Assembly: GCF_963675165.1 (NCBI RefSeq)
Contig: NC_087382.1
Coordinates: 1,488,001-1,552,000 of the forward strand
Length of the DNA stretch: 64,000 nt
Origin: Halichondria panicea
Lineage: Eukaryota; Porifera; Demospongiae; Suberitida; Halichondriidae
Direction: 5' to 3'
Every line of letters starts with the position of its first letter. The stretch's first letter is position 1. The position numbers and the translations under genes were made by a program. The notes beneath the pieces were generated by a model. It saw only the letters and a list, made by a program, of their open reading frames with translations. It did not search any database and was not told where the DNA came from. Below are positions 23,878 through 35,157 of the stretch, piece by piece.

Positions 23878-24320
23878 ATGTTGAATAATTTGATTATCAT
23901 CAATTTGAATAATAGGCTGATGAAGTTGGATAATAGGCTGATCAAGTGCGAATAAATAATTTGAACAATATAGGTGAAAAATATAGGTGAAAATATAGGT
24001 GAAAAAATTTTGAATATTTGGCACAGGCCTACCCACATGCATGTGTATGTAGTAATACAGTCATGTAGATGCATATTCTATGGTTGATATAGTCTAAGAG
24101 AGAATTCCAGTGCATATGGGAGAATCTACCACCGTGAGAAGATCAGAGATGCATGAAGTAAAAAGGGATTGTACCCTCTCAAAAGAGTTGCTAGGCAATG
24201 TAGATCTATAATCTTTCCTTTATATTAATAAGCTAATTAATGGCCTGAGGCCACCTCTGAGTCCAAGCTCACTCCCTGCAGGCAATATAGCATGGCTATA
24301 TTCAACTATATAGCACTGCA
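23878..24320. repeat. Direct duplicate 1 of a ~250-base block (second copy 26740-26975)
   Basis: The words TGTTGAATAATTTGATTA, ATCAATTTGAATAATAGGC, TGAATATTTGGCACAGGCC and GATATAGTCTAAGAGAGAAT occur in the same order in both copies. The later part is the 3'-flank repeat of the array unit (GAATCTACC...). Confidence 0.75.
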
Positions 24321-24332
24321 GTACTTTGAGTA

Positions 24333-24535
24333 CTGTATAGCGGGTATTTTCGTGGGGTAAAAGATTCGTTTATCTGGAAAACGGTGGTTTTCGTGAGTAA
24401 AAATTTCGTTTAGTCTCGTTGCCTGCACTGCATTCATATGTTCCGGTAAGCCACGCCTATGTTAACATTTCGTGAAGGTCAGCTTGCCCACGAAAGTAAC
24501 GAATTTTTACCCCACGAAAATTACCTGCTATACGG
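24333..24535. mobile_element. CCGTATAG-type MITE with TA duplication
   Basis: Ends C(T)GTATAGCGGGTATTTTCG and CGAAAATTACCTGCTATACGG, flanked by TA (24331-24332 and 24536-24537). Same family as 8848-9053. Confidence 0.85.
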
Positions 24536-24673
24536 TATAAGGTTCATTTTACCACAGAAATGATAAACTTTCATTGTGCATGCATGTGACTTAACAGTTG
24601 TTTTCATTTGAAAGTGGTTCACTAAAAGATAAAGTAATTAGAGTTTCCTACTTCAAGTACATGCATGCATGCA

Positions 24674-26466
24674 TGTTAAGCTACTGTGTTTTGCAAGTTG
24701 CTTGTCATTGTGCACAGTAAATGGGCGTTGTCTATAGTACTACTGAGTCTGTAGTAAAGTGAATGTGTCTATTCAGCAAAAAAATTTTTTGCTTTTGCTA
24801 ACTTAGTTAGCTAAGCTGTTATAGTGTATATGCACATGCAGTACTCTGTTGACTTGCTATACTTCTGTTGATTTGATCCAGTATGGCAGTTGTTTTATTA
24901 TAGAAGTGCACTACAGTGGTTTTCCTTACCTTTGCAGGCTATACTGCAAGAGCACTGCAACCAAAAAAATAAAAAAATAAAAGTAAATTATAGTATAATA
25001 ATAGTAATAATAGTAAATATAGTATTTTGGTTGGCTTCTGTTATGATTGTTAGTAACAAGCCAACAAAATTACTTGCTATGGCCTGCAAAATGGACCTAA
25101 TTGCTGTAGTAGCCTAAGACGTCAAATTAAAAATCGCCAAATTCTAATAGCTCACTCGCCAAATAATTATAATAGCCGCTAAATGTTCCAGGTGTCTCAT
25201 ATTTTGTCTGACTGAAGTGACGATAGCTCAGCTAACTTGTTGCCCCTTGAGTTGTGTGAAAAGTCTGCAATACCCAGTATTTTACCCATCATTATGCCTC
25301 GAGGGATACGGTAAAGCTGACTGTGTGTGTCTGTGTGTCTGTTCCAGCTGTAACTGCTCAACGGTTGCAATGCGACGAAAACTAACAGCTTCTATAGGCT
25401 TCTAGCCACGTTCTCTTGGATTTTGATTCATGGATTAGCAAACTAAAGCTTCTTTCTCGAGTTATGGCTAGTTTGACTCACATTGAAGGCTGTTGCAGTC
25501 TCTTCAGAATCTTTCATAGCATCATCTGTCCGCACAAACTTTCTATTCAACATATGAGTTAGCCTTGCACTAAAGCGCTAGCTTTTTGTTAGCTACAAGA
25601 CTCAGAAAATACCTGTTAAAACAGCTAGCTAGCAGTAGCCATTAATTTTTTTGTGAAATTGATCTCTTTGGACACACCCTTTAATTATTCCTATGGATGT
25701 AATGCGCATGCGCGCTCATTCCCCAGATCAGATCCTCCTGGCAGAATCATATTTTTCTTGAGGGCCTGGTAAGCCACAAAACACTACTATAGATAACAAT
25801 ATGCATGTACACAAGTCTTTTCTTCTTAAATATTATAATTATACACTGCATGAACTACAGATCCAATTTTCTTCTTTCTTGAGGTCCTGGTATTAAACCC
25901 ACATAATACAACAATAGATGCATGTAATAAGTCTTTTCTTCTCAGTGACTTTATATAGATAAGCTAACTTTATGAAATAATTATGCACTTCCGCTTATAA
26001 TTAATTGAAAACAAAATCTTCTTCTTTGTTGCTTCCTAGATCCTTGAGGTCCTGGTATAAGCAGCCACAAAACACAACAATGATACCATAATTATACAAT
26101 TGCAAGTCAGTTTTAGACAGATTATTTTATACACTTTTTCCTCTTCTATACTTTCTCTTCTATACTTTTGAGCGAAAGCAAATCATGGCGAGAGGCATTA
26201 GCACAGCGCCAGCTTGAACACTAGTTCATTTTTGTGATGTGTGGGTGGACTAAAATAACACAGACAGGTAATCACTACATTGTGGTTGCAGTGCTCTTGG
26301 AGTATAGCCTGCAAAGGTATGGAAAACCACTGTAAAAGAGCAGGTGGACAACTTTCTCTAGAAAGTTATGAGTCAGCACATTCCTGATTAAATCTAGTAA
26401 CCACAGTAGTACTATAGACAACGCCCATTTACTGTGCACAATGACAAGCAACTTGCAAAACACAGT
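24674..26466. repeat. Large inverted repeat, arms about 24674-24975 and 26275-26466
   Basis: The words CTGTGTTTTGCAAGTTGCTT, GTGCACAGTAAATGGGCGTT, CAGTGGTTTTCC and CCTTTGCAGGCTATACT occur forward in the left arm and complementary in the right. The left arm has extra sequence in the middle. The 1.3-kb spacer holds three ~130-base repeats. Possibly a foldback element, possibly a segment duplicated in inversion. Confidence 0.7.
25745..26105. repeat. Three imperfect repeats with CTTGAGGTCCTGGTA
   Basis: Units begin near 25756, 25880 and 26041. Each has TTGAGG(T/G)CCTGGTA, then CCACAAAACAC-like, then CAA(T)AGAT, and the first two continue to AAGTCTTTTCTTCT. Spacing is 125-160 bases. Origin unknown. 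Confidence 0.6.
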
Positions 26467-26739
26467 AACTCTATAATGTTATTACCCAAGGAGCACTGGG
26501 TGGCCAGGGGTATAGTATAGTTCATTGAGTTGCACATGCGCAGTAACTCAGAACACGCCTACATTTTACATGGCAGTAAAATATATAAACAAACAAAACA
26601 TAAACAATATGTACACAAAATTAATGGAATTTTTATGATTTCCAATCAATGTTGAAACCACATTTTTTGTGGTAAAGTTTGCTAAAATTAAAAATTAATG
26701 ACTTAATATTTTTGGTGCTATAATTTTTAGGTGTTTCTG

Positions 26740-26975
26740 TGTATGTTGAATAATTTGATTAAATAGGTGTCATCAATTTGAATAATAGGCTGATGAAGTT
26801 GAATAATAGGTGAAAAAATTTGAATATTTGGCACAGGCCTACCCACATGCATGTGCATATACATATATAGTGATAGATGCATATATTCCATGGTTGATAT
26901 AGTCTAAGAGAGAATTCCAGTGTATATGGGGGAATCTACCACCATGAGAAGATAAGATCGAGACAAGGATCTGTG
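26740..26975. repeat. Direct duplicate 2 of the 23878-24320 block
   Basis: Same word order as the first copy. The inverted-repeat structure of 24.67-26.47 kb lies between the two. Confidence 0.75.
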
Positions 26976-27384
26976 GCTGGGCAACAGATCAACAGATCTG
27001 GCCACTTGTAGTACCCTCGCTACGCTCGGGATACTAAATCAGTATCTTTGGGCTTCTAAATCCCATATAGGGCATTTCTCATCTGACCGGTCTGGGAAAG
27101 AATAATAAACCTATTGTTGTTTTCATGTGTTGTATAGGTTTTAAATCAGTTTTGATGCATTGTATTTTGTTGTGTCAAGGTTAGTGCTACAAGCTAACAT
27201 CAACATAGTTAGAGAAAGAAATGAGTCATACTTCAGTGCATTCCATTATTTTTTACTCATGCAAAATGTGGATACATGTACACGCCTGTCTGTGTTGCAT
27301 ATATACATGTACAGTGTTTGTCCTAGCTAATTCTGAAAACAGTAGCCATACAACATGACTGTAGTATACACAGCTGTCAATTAC

Positions 27385-27620
27385 AGACCCACATTATACT
27401 CCATGGTTGAAAGAAACTCCAGTGTGTTGGGGAATCTACTATGGTGGGAAGATCAAAGATAAGTGTGCATGGCAACAACAAATAATGGTATATACTATGT
27501 GGTACACCTGAGATAGTATACGTACCTGAGATAGAAAAGATCATGATATTGGCAAAGATAAGTTCCCTCTCAAGCTCGCCTGACAGCATATATACACAGT
27601 AATTATAGATGGCTATTCAT
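27385..27620. repeat. 3'-flank repeat of the array unit (copy B)
   Basis: TCCATGGTTGAAAGAAACTC, GGGGAATCTACTATGG, GTGTGCATGGCAACAACA and CTCAAGCTCGCCTGACAGCA in order, as downstream of copies A, E and F. Confidence 0.65.
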
Positions 27621-28251
27621 ATAATTATTATAGCAGCACCAAAATAACATGCAGTATAATTATAGCTATTATAATTTATGAGGTTCAATTCACTGAAGAA
27701 AATAAAAATGTTCATTAATGTGACAGTACAAACAAATAAGGTTCACTAATTATTAATGATGAAATGATCAGCTATACAGAGGAGGCTGGAACCACTTGTC
27801 CTTAGCTAATTAAGGTCACTAATTGCAAACTTCTCTCTTGCAGACTACTTTAAGCCTAGATTTTAGTGTCTGTAAGTTTAAAAGTCAAATTGTATTTTTG
27901 CCAATTTTGCTCATGCAAAAAGTTAGAGATACTAGTCTCAAAGCTATAGCTGTACGACAACCTCGAGAACAAGCCGCACGATATCAAGGCTAGTACAAGA
28001 GTAAAAGTTTTGATTGTATCTCTTTTGAGCAAAATTAGCGAAATATGTGCCCCCCCCCCTGCAAAATAAGGTTTTAAACTTACAGACACAAACAAAACTA
28101 GGCTTAAAGCAGTGTGCAAGAAAAGTTGGAGAAATTCAATTATAAGTGACTTTAATTAAGGTCAAATGGTTCCAGCCTCCTCTGGATCAGCTATAACACT
28201 TACAATAACGTACAGTACATACATGCATGTTCTATTTACAGGTCACTGTTA
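27621..28251. other. 3' flank of copy B; contains an inverted repeat
   Basis: About 27777-27888 and 28060-28190 are partly inverted copies (GAGGAGGCTGGAACCA... and ...TGGTTCCAGCCTCCTC; CTTTAAGCCTAGTTTT-like arms with CTGTAAGTTTAAAA). This is a foldback element of about 410 bases. No coding region seen. Confidence 0.5.
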
Positions 28252-29608
28252 TTAACTAGTATACTGTTGGTTGTTCATGATAGCTTCTTCGGGCACTTCA
28301 TAGAAGGTCCATGCCACCATCTGACCAGTCTGCATAGAGAGAGAGAGAGAGAGAGAGAGAGAATAATTATTTGTTTTCATGTGCTGTGCAAGTATAATTG
28401 TAGTTGTAAGCTGCGTGAACAGTATCAGTTTCCTTTTGCAGTTAATGCATTGTGATATTTTGTCGGTGTCATGCAGTGGAAACCTGTTTCCTCCCATATA
28501 CTCATGTATACTACAGAGCAAGGCTGGGGATTTGGTCAAATTGTTACTTAAGTTTACACAATTCAGTGCATTTGATAATTTTAACAGACCTTCCCACCAG
28601 AGGAAAACCTCTCTATATAAAGGACATTAATTATAATATGGCCCAGCCTATTAAATTATGGCACAGAATGAAATCACTATACTTAATTAGTAAAGTACAC
28701 AAAATTAAGCAACCGGGACAGCGGACACTGAAGCTTAACACTGTGCAAAGTTCCTCTTACTATATACGGACAAACAGGAAACCACACCCAAATTCGAACC
28801 TGATATACGGTGCATGCACTCACCCAGGACAGAGTTCCAATTAGTGTTCCGGCAAACAACAAGTTTACAGGATGAATCAGGAGGCCTTGGGCGGCAGCGA
28901 TAATAATACTGCCTCCTGCATCAAAGAAGATCATCCCAAGACATAGAAGGAATACGACACTCAAAACTGTCGTCTGATGAGATAAATAATTTATTGTTAA
29001 GGAACTGTAAATATTTACACATAGCAGCACTGATTAGACACTGATTGGCTCTCCAATCAGTGAGGTCTCTACACTGAGATAAAGCATAATGAGGATACAG
29101 CGGTCCTGATGATCTTAACTGCAGATCGTGCACTGATAATAGCATGAACAGCTCCCAGCACGATGATTGGAATACCCAGCAGAGAGATGAACCAATAGGG
29201 GAACCAACCAGAACCCACCGGTGCTCTATTGGAGCCCTGGAAATAGGGGGGGGATGCATAGCTATCAGTATAGAGTATAATTATATATAGAGTATAATTA
29301 TGATTATAAGGCCCCACAATACTCTTGCACTCGATCAATCATTGAATATATAGCAGCACATGCATGCTCACAGTTGTGAACCATCCGAATCCAATCACAA
29401 TGAGCAGCCATGGTAGAATAGTAAAGCCAGCCAAGCCCAATCCAAGCTGCAAGGTGTCAGAGACATTAACAACAATTCATGCAAAATACCACAATTAGAA
29501 TGCTACCTTTCTTGCTAGTCCTTCCAACATAATTATAGCAGAGTACTTTGAAGGCAGCAGGAAATCTCCAGTGTAGTACACAAATCGTGAGACACTGACT
29601 CTCCCCAT
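28252..29608 (-). CDS. Copy B of the small four-TM membrane-protein gene; the only copy open throughout
   Basis: Predicted 180 residues from five exons: 29608-29507 (102 bases), 29446-29372 (75), 29236-29099 (138), 28973-28824 (150) and 28329-28252 (78). All are phase 0 with GT-AG borders, and introns are 60, 135, 125 and 494 bases. Start MGRVSVSRFVYYTGDFLLP is chosen because the upstream MTSEEMML start, used by its relatives, is out of frame with exon 2 here. Hydrophobic segments: (weak) end of exon 1, LGLGLAGFTILPWLLIVIGF, FPYWFISLLGIPIIVLGAVH, TVLSVVFLLCLGMIFFDAG and VNLLFAGTLIGTLSW. The tail is TGQMVAWTFYEVPEEAIMNN plus a few residues. The aromatic WTFYEVPE motif is nearly invariant across copies. 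No family is recognised. Intron 4 carries a short GA run as its polypyrimidine tract on the coding strand. Confidence 0.75.
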
Positions 29609-29705
29609 GCAAAATAACGTGTTTTATAGAAGACAGCATCATCTCCTCTGATGTCATAAAACTACATTTCCTTCCTTCTCCCCTCCCACCTTGGACGGTT
29701 TATTG

Positions 29706-29829
29706 AAAGAAGTTTTTTTTTTATAGACGACCTTTCCCTTATTTTAGCAAACACTGAAACAGCTTTCTCAAAGGACGATCTTTCCCACATACCCCTCCAT
29801 GTTGCGCAGCAGAGGTTGCACGGCGGTAT
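29706..29829 (-). promoter_or_regulatory. Shared upstream block of copy B with two motifs
   Basis: GACGACCTTTCCCTTATTT, GAAACAGCTTTCTCAAAGG, ACGATCTTTCCCAC and GTTGCGCAGCAGAGGTTGCA in order. A direct relative of 32283-32424, and the two bracket the piggyBac gene. Confidence 0.5.
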
Positions 29830-30008
29830 ATATGTTCCTAATAATCTTTACAACAATGGGTACGGATCGTCGCCCACCCTCTGCCACGCCCACTGGGTTG
29901 TTTTTCATGACTGACACTTGTAACTTAGTAATATTTCATGTTTAGTTGCAGAGAAAAAACACTTGAAAACGACATGTACACAATTAATATTTATTAGCAC
30001 GTTCACAC

Positions 30009-32242
30009 CTAGTCTATTTTACTACATCGATGTCCAATAATAGCATGTTCATGGCAGATCCTGATGGTACAGTTGGGGCAAGCCATTGCTGTGTGCTTTT
30101 GCTCCTTGCTGGGTATCCTGTCTTGCACACATATTTGACATCTACCTCTGCTCAGTCCCACTCTGCTGACACTCACACGGATGTCCTGCGAGGGAGGATT
30201 ACCAAGGTTGAGACCAGACACACCTCTAGCACATGCACGTGACATACTCAACAGACTACCAATCACTTCCAAATGAAACCCTTTCAAACACTTAGGCTTT
30301 TCACCTACCCTCACACAATTGTGCTTGTACAGAATATACGCATTATTAACAGTAATATCCACAAAATCCTGAACCAATACCGGCGACACTTTCTATCATA
30401 TCCATACGTCTTCCTCATACGTCCTGTATTGTCAACCCCTCCCATGTACAAGTTATAGGCAGGGAGACAAGGGGGAACACTCTGTGCGCATAGAGTATGC
30501 AATCTGAACACAGCGCCTGGCATTGTCTCAGGAAATACATTAGTAGCAAAACAAATCACCTTACGGTCATTGAACACAAAGTAACAGATGTCATCCACAG
30601 TCTTAGATACATATTCACCTTTATGAGGTACCACACCCTTTAGATCTTAGGGGAAACCAGCGGCTGACTTTTTCATTGTACCCACTACGAATACGTCATG
30701 CTTACGTAAGTATACAATCAACGGACCAGATGTATAAAATTTGTCCATGTAGACCACATGATTCATTGTATGAAAAGGCTCAACTAATTGCTTCACTACC
30801 CTCATCAGAAGTCCCTTCTCTGACACCTTTTTCCCGGAAGAACCGGTGAGCCTACCACTATACACATCAAACGTACATAGATACCCACAACAAGAACAAG
30901 AGCAGCACCACACCTTGAAACCTAGCTTTCTGGGCATATGAATTTTACCCCCTTTTCTACCCTTGTACTTAATCATCATTTCATCTACGGAAAGCTCTTG
31001 GCTAGGATGATATTTGACCAAGTAGTTTGTACTGAGCGTTTCCAAAACTGTATGTATCTTGCTTGTTATCTTTCTGCTATCAACTATGCACGTATTGTCG
31101 TCACAATGGAGGCGCCGCGCAAGGATTTAAATCTATTGAAAGGCATGGTGTCCTTAACAGCCTGTACTCCTAAGAGCCGATTTGTGGACCAGTAGTCAGT
31201 ATACTCGGGGAGCCTATGAATACCCATCTCCAGTATTATGCCAATAAATACCCAGATCTCGTCTCTATGTGTACCCTTCCAACTTTTAGCACCACACTGT
31301 GTGGCATACAGGTTTGTTTGCTCGGCTATGTGCTCACACAAACTATCTGGCCACAATAGTTTCACAAAGTCTATGAACGCAGTGTTAGAGGGGTCAACTT
31401 TATCTGCAGCACCAACTACACCCTTGAACTCGGGATATTTCCCAGTGGACTTAGCTTTTCGTAATCCATCCTGCCTTGCCAGCTTCCTTCGTTTCGGAGT
31501 TGGAGCCATACCATCCACCAGCTTGTCTCCTCCTCCTCCTCCTCTGTCTTCTGTGTCCTCGTCGTCACTCGCGTCTACATGACAGAAAGAAATAGCAACT
31601 GTCAAGCCACCCACCCACACACACACACACGTACACACACACAGAAACGCGAAACGGGAGGAGCCTAATACACCACAGGGACTATGAATATCATTGTAGG
31701 AGCGCTGTGAACACATAATAGTGCTATGAATATCATTAAGTGCTGGGGGGGGAGTGGGGTACAGTACAGTACAGTACAGCACAGCAGAGGAAAAAAGGCA
31801 CAGGAAAAAAGGCTCGTCCACATCGAAGGCCGCTCCCACAGTGTGGGAAGAGTCTAATAAACCACAATGACTACGAATATAATTATAGGAGAGCTTAGGA
31901 GCACTATTAATATCATTAATGACTGGGGGTACAGTACGAAGCAGAGGACAAGGCTGCAATAAACCACACGAACCTTGAATATGGTACAGTGGAGGAGCCA
32001 CCAGTGTTATGAATTAAGGACTACGAATACCATTAGGCAAGTAAGCAAAAAAAGCGACCGTAGAGAACGACAGTGTGCTAGGTACACACTTCAGTAGGCA
32101 GCATGTGGTAATGACTTTTCTACAAATGGTACAATGACCCAAACCAGTTACCTGAAATATCTGTCTCAAAACAGTCATCACTGCAGTCATTCTGGTCCTC
32201 CTTGTCCTCCTCAAGCTCGCTGACATAGTTTCCCAGACCCAT
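30009..32242 (-). pseudogene. piggyBac-type transposase, two frameshifts and one stop
   Basis: Two exons: 32242-32152 (MGLGNYVSELEEDKED... acidic) and from 31574 down to 30009, with a GT-AG intron of 577 bases. Family landmarks: the acidic N-terminus (SDDEDTED), EIWVFIGIILEMGIHRLPEY, ELSVDEMMIKYKGR (first catalytic Asp), NHVVYMDKFYTSGPL (second), YFVFNDRKVICFATN, GVDNTGRM and a C-terminal Cys/His zinc module (CQICVQD...CPNCTIRICHEH...HRC). This is the DDE_Tnp_1_7 layout at about the usual length. Breaks: a base missing near 31110 (after FKSL), an in-frame TAA at 30649-30647, and a T missing near 30373 (after RRYWFRI). I did not find convincing TTAA-flanked termini. As it stands it cannot make a full transposase. 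Confidence 0.85.
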
Positions 32243-32282
32243 TAGTGTGATTCTTGAACGATTCTTGAATGCTCCATTAATA

Positions 32283-32424
32283 GAAAGAAGTTTTTTTATA
32301 GACGACCTTTCCCCTTATTTCAATATTAAATTCAGCAAACTGTGAAACAGCTTTCTTAAAGGACGATCTTTCCCACTCGCACATACTGCTCCATGTTGCG
32401 CGGCAGAGGTTGCACGACGATACG
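32283..32424 (-). promoter_or_regulatory. Shared upstream block beyond piggyBac, two motifs
   Basis: AGACGACCTTTCCCCTTATT, GAAACAGCTTTCTTAAAGG, ACGATCTTTCCCACTCGCAC and GTTGCGCGGCAGAGGTTGCA. It sits about 40 bases upstream of the piggyBac start codon, in the position the block has relative to array genes. Either piggyBac landed between the block and its gene, or a duplication placed one on each side. Confidence 0.45.
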
Positions 32425-32847
32425 TTCCACGTACGTACTGTATTCTATATAATGATGCAAATGTGAATACATAACTAGGAGCATGCAGAGCATGTTTGGG
32501 GCGAGCGAGCAATTTGTATTTTGTTGTACAGTGCATGATGTGGTAATTTAAGTTTATTTATCGAATGAAATGAATTAGTAACAGTGATTGTGGAATAGTG
32601 AATATAAACCGAGTAGTCTGATGCAGTGGATTAGATACGACTTCCCTGTGCCAGCTGTATACCCGTGATAATTATTCTGAGTGGTGTAGGGTTGTTGTGG
32701 TCTTTGACTGTGCATGTTGTAACATCAAGATTCAAGGTGAAACATATGTATCAGTGAAAGTTCAGCATGAAAGAGCTGGCTATACAAACTAACATGAGGA
32801 GCAAGGTCCTGAGTGTAGCTAGCTCTTGTGCCCATGCGCAGCTTTTG

Positions 32848-32850
<3 letters not shown>

Positions 32851-32900
<50 letters not shown>

Positions 32901-32940
32901 CACGCACACACATGCACACACACGCACACACGCACGCACG

Positions 32941-33000
<60 letters not shown>
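32851..33000. repeat. CA microsatellite, ~150 bases, with CG interruptions
   Basis: (CA)n with CACGCACA and GCACGCACGCACGC interruptions. Open frames reading through it on both strands are artefacts. Confidence 0.95.
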
Positions 33001-33002
<2 letters not shown>

Positions 33003-33132
33003 TATTGTGGGGTCTCATTAAGTATAGCCTTAGGCCTGTCTGTATTGCATATATATACATGTATCAGTGTTTGTCCTAATTCTGAAACCATGCAGTAGCC
33101 ATACTGTATATAGTACACAATTGTCTATGTAT

Positions 33133-33433
33133 TACAGACCCACATTATACTCCATGGTTGAAAGAAACTCCAGTGTATTGAATTATATACCATGTGGGAA
33201 GATGAAAGACAAGTGTATATACATGTATAATTTATGCATGCATGTCCTATGTTGTATATCTGATCGAGGTAGACTCAACTCTTAAAGATAAGTTGCTATA
33301 ATAATAGTATAATTATAGGCAATCATGTAGAGATCGAATCTCTCCTTTTATGTTATGGATACTCACAATGGCCATGCATGCATGCATGCTACCTCTTCTG
33401 GCAGCACAAAATATATTATAGCATGGCTATATT
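33133..33433. repeat. 3'-flank repeat, split by the Pack-MULE-like element
   Basis: TCCATGGTTGAAAGAAACTC, ...ACTCTTAAAGATAAG, GGATACTCACAATGGCCATG and AGCATGGCTATATT in order. The 1.58-kb element begins directly after GGCTATATT, and the flank resumes at 35013 with TCAACTATAATTATAG. Confidence 0.7.
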
Positions 33434-33842
33434 TAGCCTCGACTCCAGCCCCTTGAATAGTGGGCCTGGTATTTACTGTTGGCACGTGGGTGGACAATTA
33501 ATTTATTATTTACCGTATTTTATCTCATTGAACGTTAAAACAGTATTTTATCTTATTGTGATAAAGAACAGAAAAAAGAAAAAGGAGAGGCTACCTCTCT
33601 TAGCTGTATATACTGTAGACAGAGACAGCTAAGTAAAATATCAGCTCTGTAGATTTATTCATTAACTTGAGGCTCGGATCGGATATATACACACTCAGGC
33701 GACAAGTTAATCTCATAAGAAATTAGTTAAACCTGTGGGTAAAAAATAAATGTGGATAAGTACAGTGGCTGTGACGTAACATAATGTCAGGACTACTTAT
33801 TGATTTACACAATAGATTTACCATTGAAAGCACTATCCATTA

Positions 33843-33935
33843 ATACACACTCAAGCAACAAGTCCGGATACACACTCAAGCAACAAGTCCCTCGGATCGG
33901 ATACACACAAGTCCCTCGGATTGTAAACACATTCA
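33843..33935. repeat. Tandem ~27-base repeat ACACTCAAGCAACAAGTCC
   Basis: Three adjacent, partly shortened copies (CGGATACACACTCAAGCAAC, ACAAGTCCCTCGGAT). A related single unit lies near 33673-33710. Minisatellite inside the Pack-MULE-like element. Confidence 0.75.
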
Positions 33936-33996
33936 GGCCACACAGTTCTCGGATCAGATACCACGTACTTACTCTGTGACCAATTTTCGGCAAATG

Positions 33997-34346
33997 TCAC
34001 AACAATACTTCCTTCCAGAGAGAATGGTACTGAACGTCGAACAGACACACCAACACTTTGAAGATGGCTTCACTCAGAGAAACAAGAGGAGAAATCACTA
34101 TCACAATACTTCTTTCAGAGAGAGGTGCACTGGTCCTGTCAAGCTTCACATCAATCCAAGAAAGGGAGTGTCTGGAAAGCAGATGGACTTGCTCTGGGAC
34201 TTGCCATAGCCGATCGGTACGGTACCCACATAAACACCAGCGTACAGACACTTCAACGCCTCCAGCTGCTTGTCTTTCAAGACTAGACCTGGTTTTCCAA
34301 CACAGGATAACGCGTACGCGAGAGCAGAAGAGAAGGTAGCAGCCAT
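33997..34346 (-). pseudogene. RecQ-like helicase N-terminal fragment
   Basis: Minus strand: SSALAYALSCVGKPGLVLKD, then KQLEALKCLYAGV, then a P-loop-like GYGKS, then (after a frame change near 34160) DVKLDRTSAPLSERSIVIVI followed by SPLVSL. This is the Q-motif, Walker A and motif Ia of a RecQ-family superfamily 2 helicase. The DEAH box and everything after it is absent. The expected ...TGYGKS...YQ...PF spacing is damaged. A captured fragment, not a gene. Confidence 0.6.
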
Positions 34347-34607
34347 TACACAACTTGGACTAGATTTCTTTTTTCAATGACATCATTATAAATGAAACGG
34401 ATATCAATGTTTTACAAACTAATGCGGAATAAGAATACTGATAAATATACTGCAATTTAGGAAATTTGTAACGGGCACTTTCTACAAGTCACACATGCAC
34501 TGTTATAACTAGTACTGTACTACTAACATGCACTAGTCTTATGTATAGTAAAGTATACACACATGCATGTTCTATTTATATACAAGTCACTGTTATTATT
34601 TAGTACT

Positions 34608-34676
34608 GTTGGTTGTGTTGATGATAGCTTCCTCGGGCACTTCATAGAAGGTCCATGCCACCATCTGACCAGTCTA
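34608..34676 (-). pseudogene. Copy C: isolated exon 5 of the four-TM array gene
   Basis: TGQMVAWTFYEVPEEAIINT-coding exon preceded by a CTTTCTCTTAG acceptor, nearly identical to exon 5 of copy D including its NTTNS ending. The flanking 34.44-34.70 kb is a copy of 35.18-35.34 kb. It lies inside the Pack-MULE-like element without any other exon. Confidence 0.8.
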
Positions 34677-35157
34677 AGAGAAAGAGAGATAATTGTTTTT
34701 GTGTGCTGTGCAGGTAATTGTATAGTAAAAAATAAAAAAATAAAAAAAGATTCTGGGTAATTCTGGCGCATGCGTAAACAGTGTATAACAGGTTCCATGC
34801 TCATTCACAGGTCACCAACTCTATCACCTGTGCTTGATGGGCATACCTAAACTTACTATATGTTTGTTCTTCATATCTTTACCTTACTTAGATTTCGATT
34901 TATATCTGTCTACCCGTTTGTACTTACCTTAAAACTACTCGTTTCGCCATAAAGGCAACAACAAAAAAATGTATACCAGGCCGTCTTTCTCAGCGGCTTG
35001 GAATCGAGGCTAGGCTATATTCAACTATAATTATAGTGAGTTTCACCAATTTGAAAGATAAATCATTATGACATGCAGCACTATAACAAATAATTATATA
35101 TATAATTATAGGCTCAGTCACTAAAGTGATACAGTAATCATTGTTGAGTTTCAAACA

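Larger units (their letters stand above)
33434..35012. mobile_element. Pack-MULE-like element carrying host gene fragments
   Basis: Begins TAGCCTCGACTCCAGCCCCTT and ends in the inverted relative (AAGCCGCT...; right end GGCTTGGAATCGAGGCTA). The perfect 9-base duplication GGCTATATT flanks it (33425-33433 and 35013-35021). Each end has a subterminal hairpin of the GGCC...GGCCTGGTAT type, as in the elements at 46181-46927 and 61125-61657. Inside are a RecQ-like helicase fragment (33997-34346) and exon 5 of the four-TM array gene with its flanks (34.44-34.70 kb), both on the minus strand. No transposase. Mutator-like elements are known to carry gene pieces in this way (Pack-MULEs); the identification here rests on ends and target duplication. 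Confidence 0.8.

Noticed and set aside
28790-28830. tRNA-like word TTCGAACCTGATA near 28.79, 35.48 and 43.05 kb
   Set aside because: These are intron-4 sequences just after the exon-4 donor in copies B, D and E. No cloverleaf can be drawn around them.
32725-33098. Open frames of THTH / CVCV across 32.8-33.1 kb
   Set aside because: Produced by the CA microsatellite; no codon or domain signal outside the repeat.
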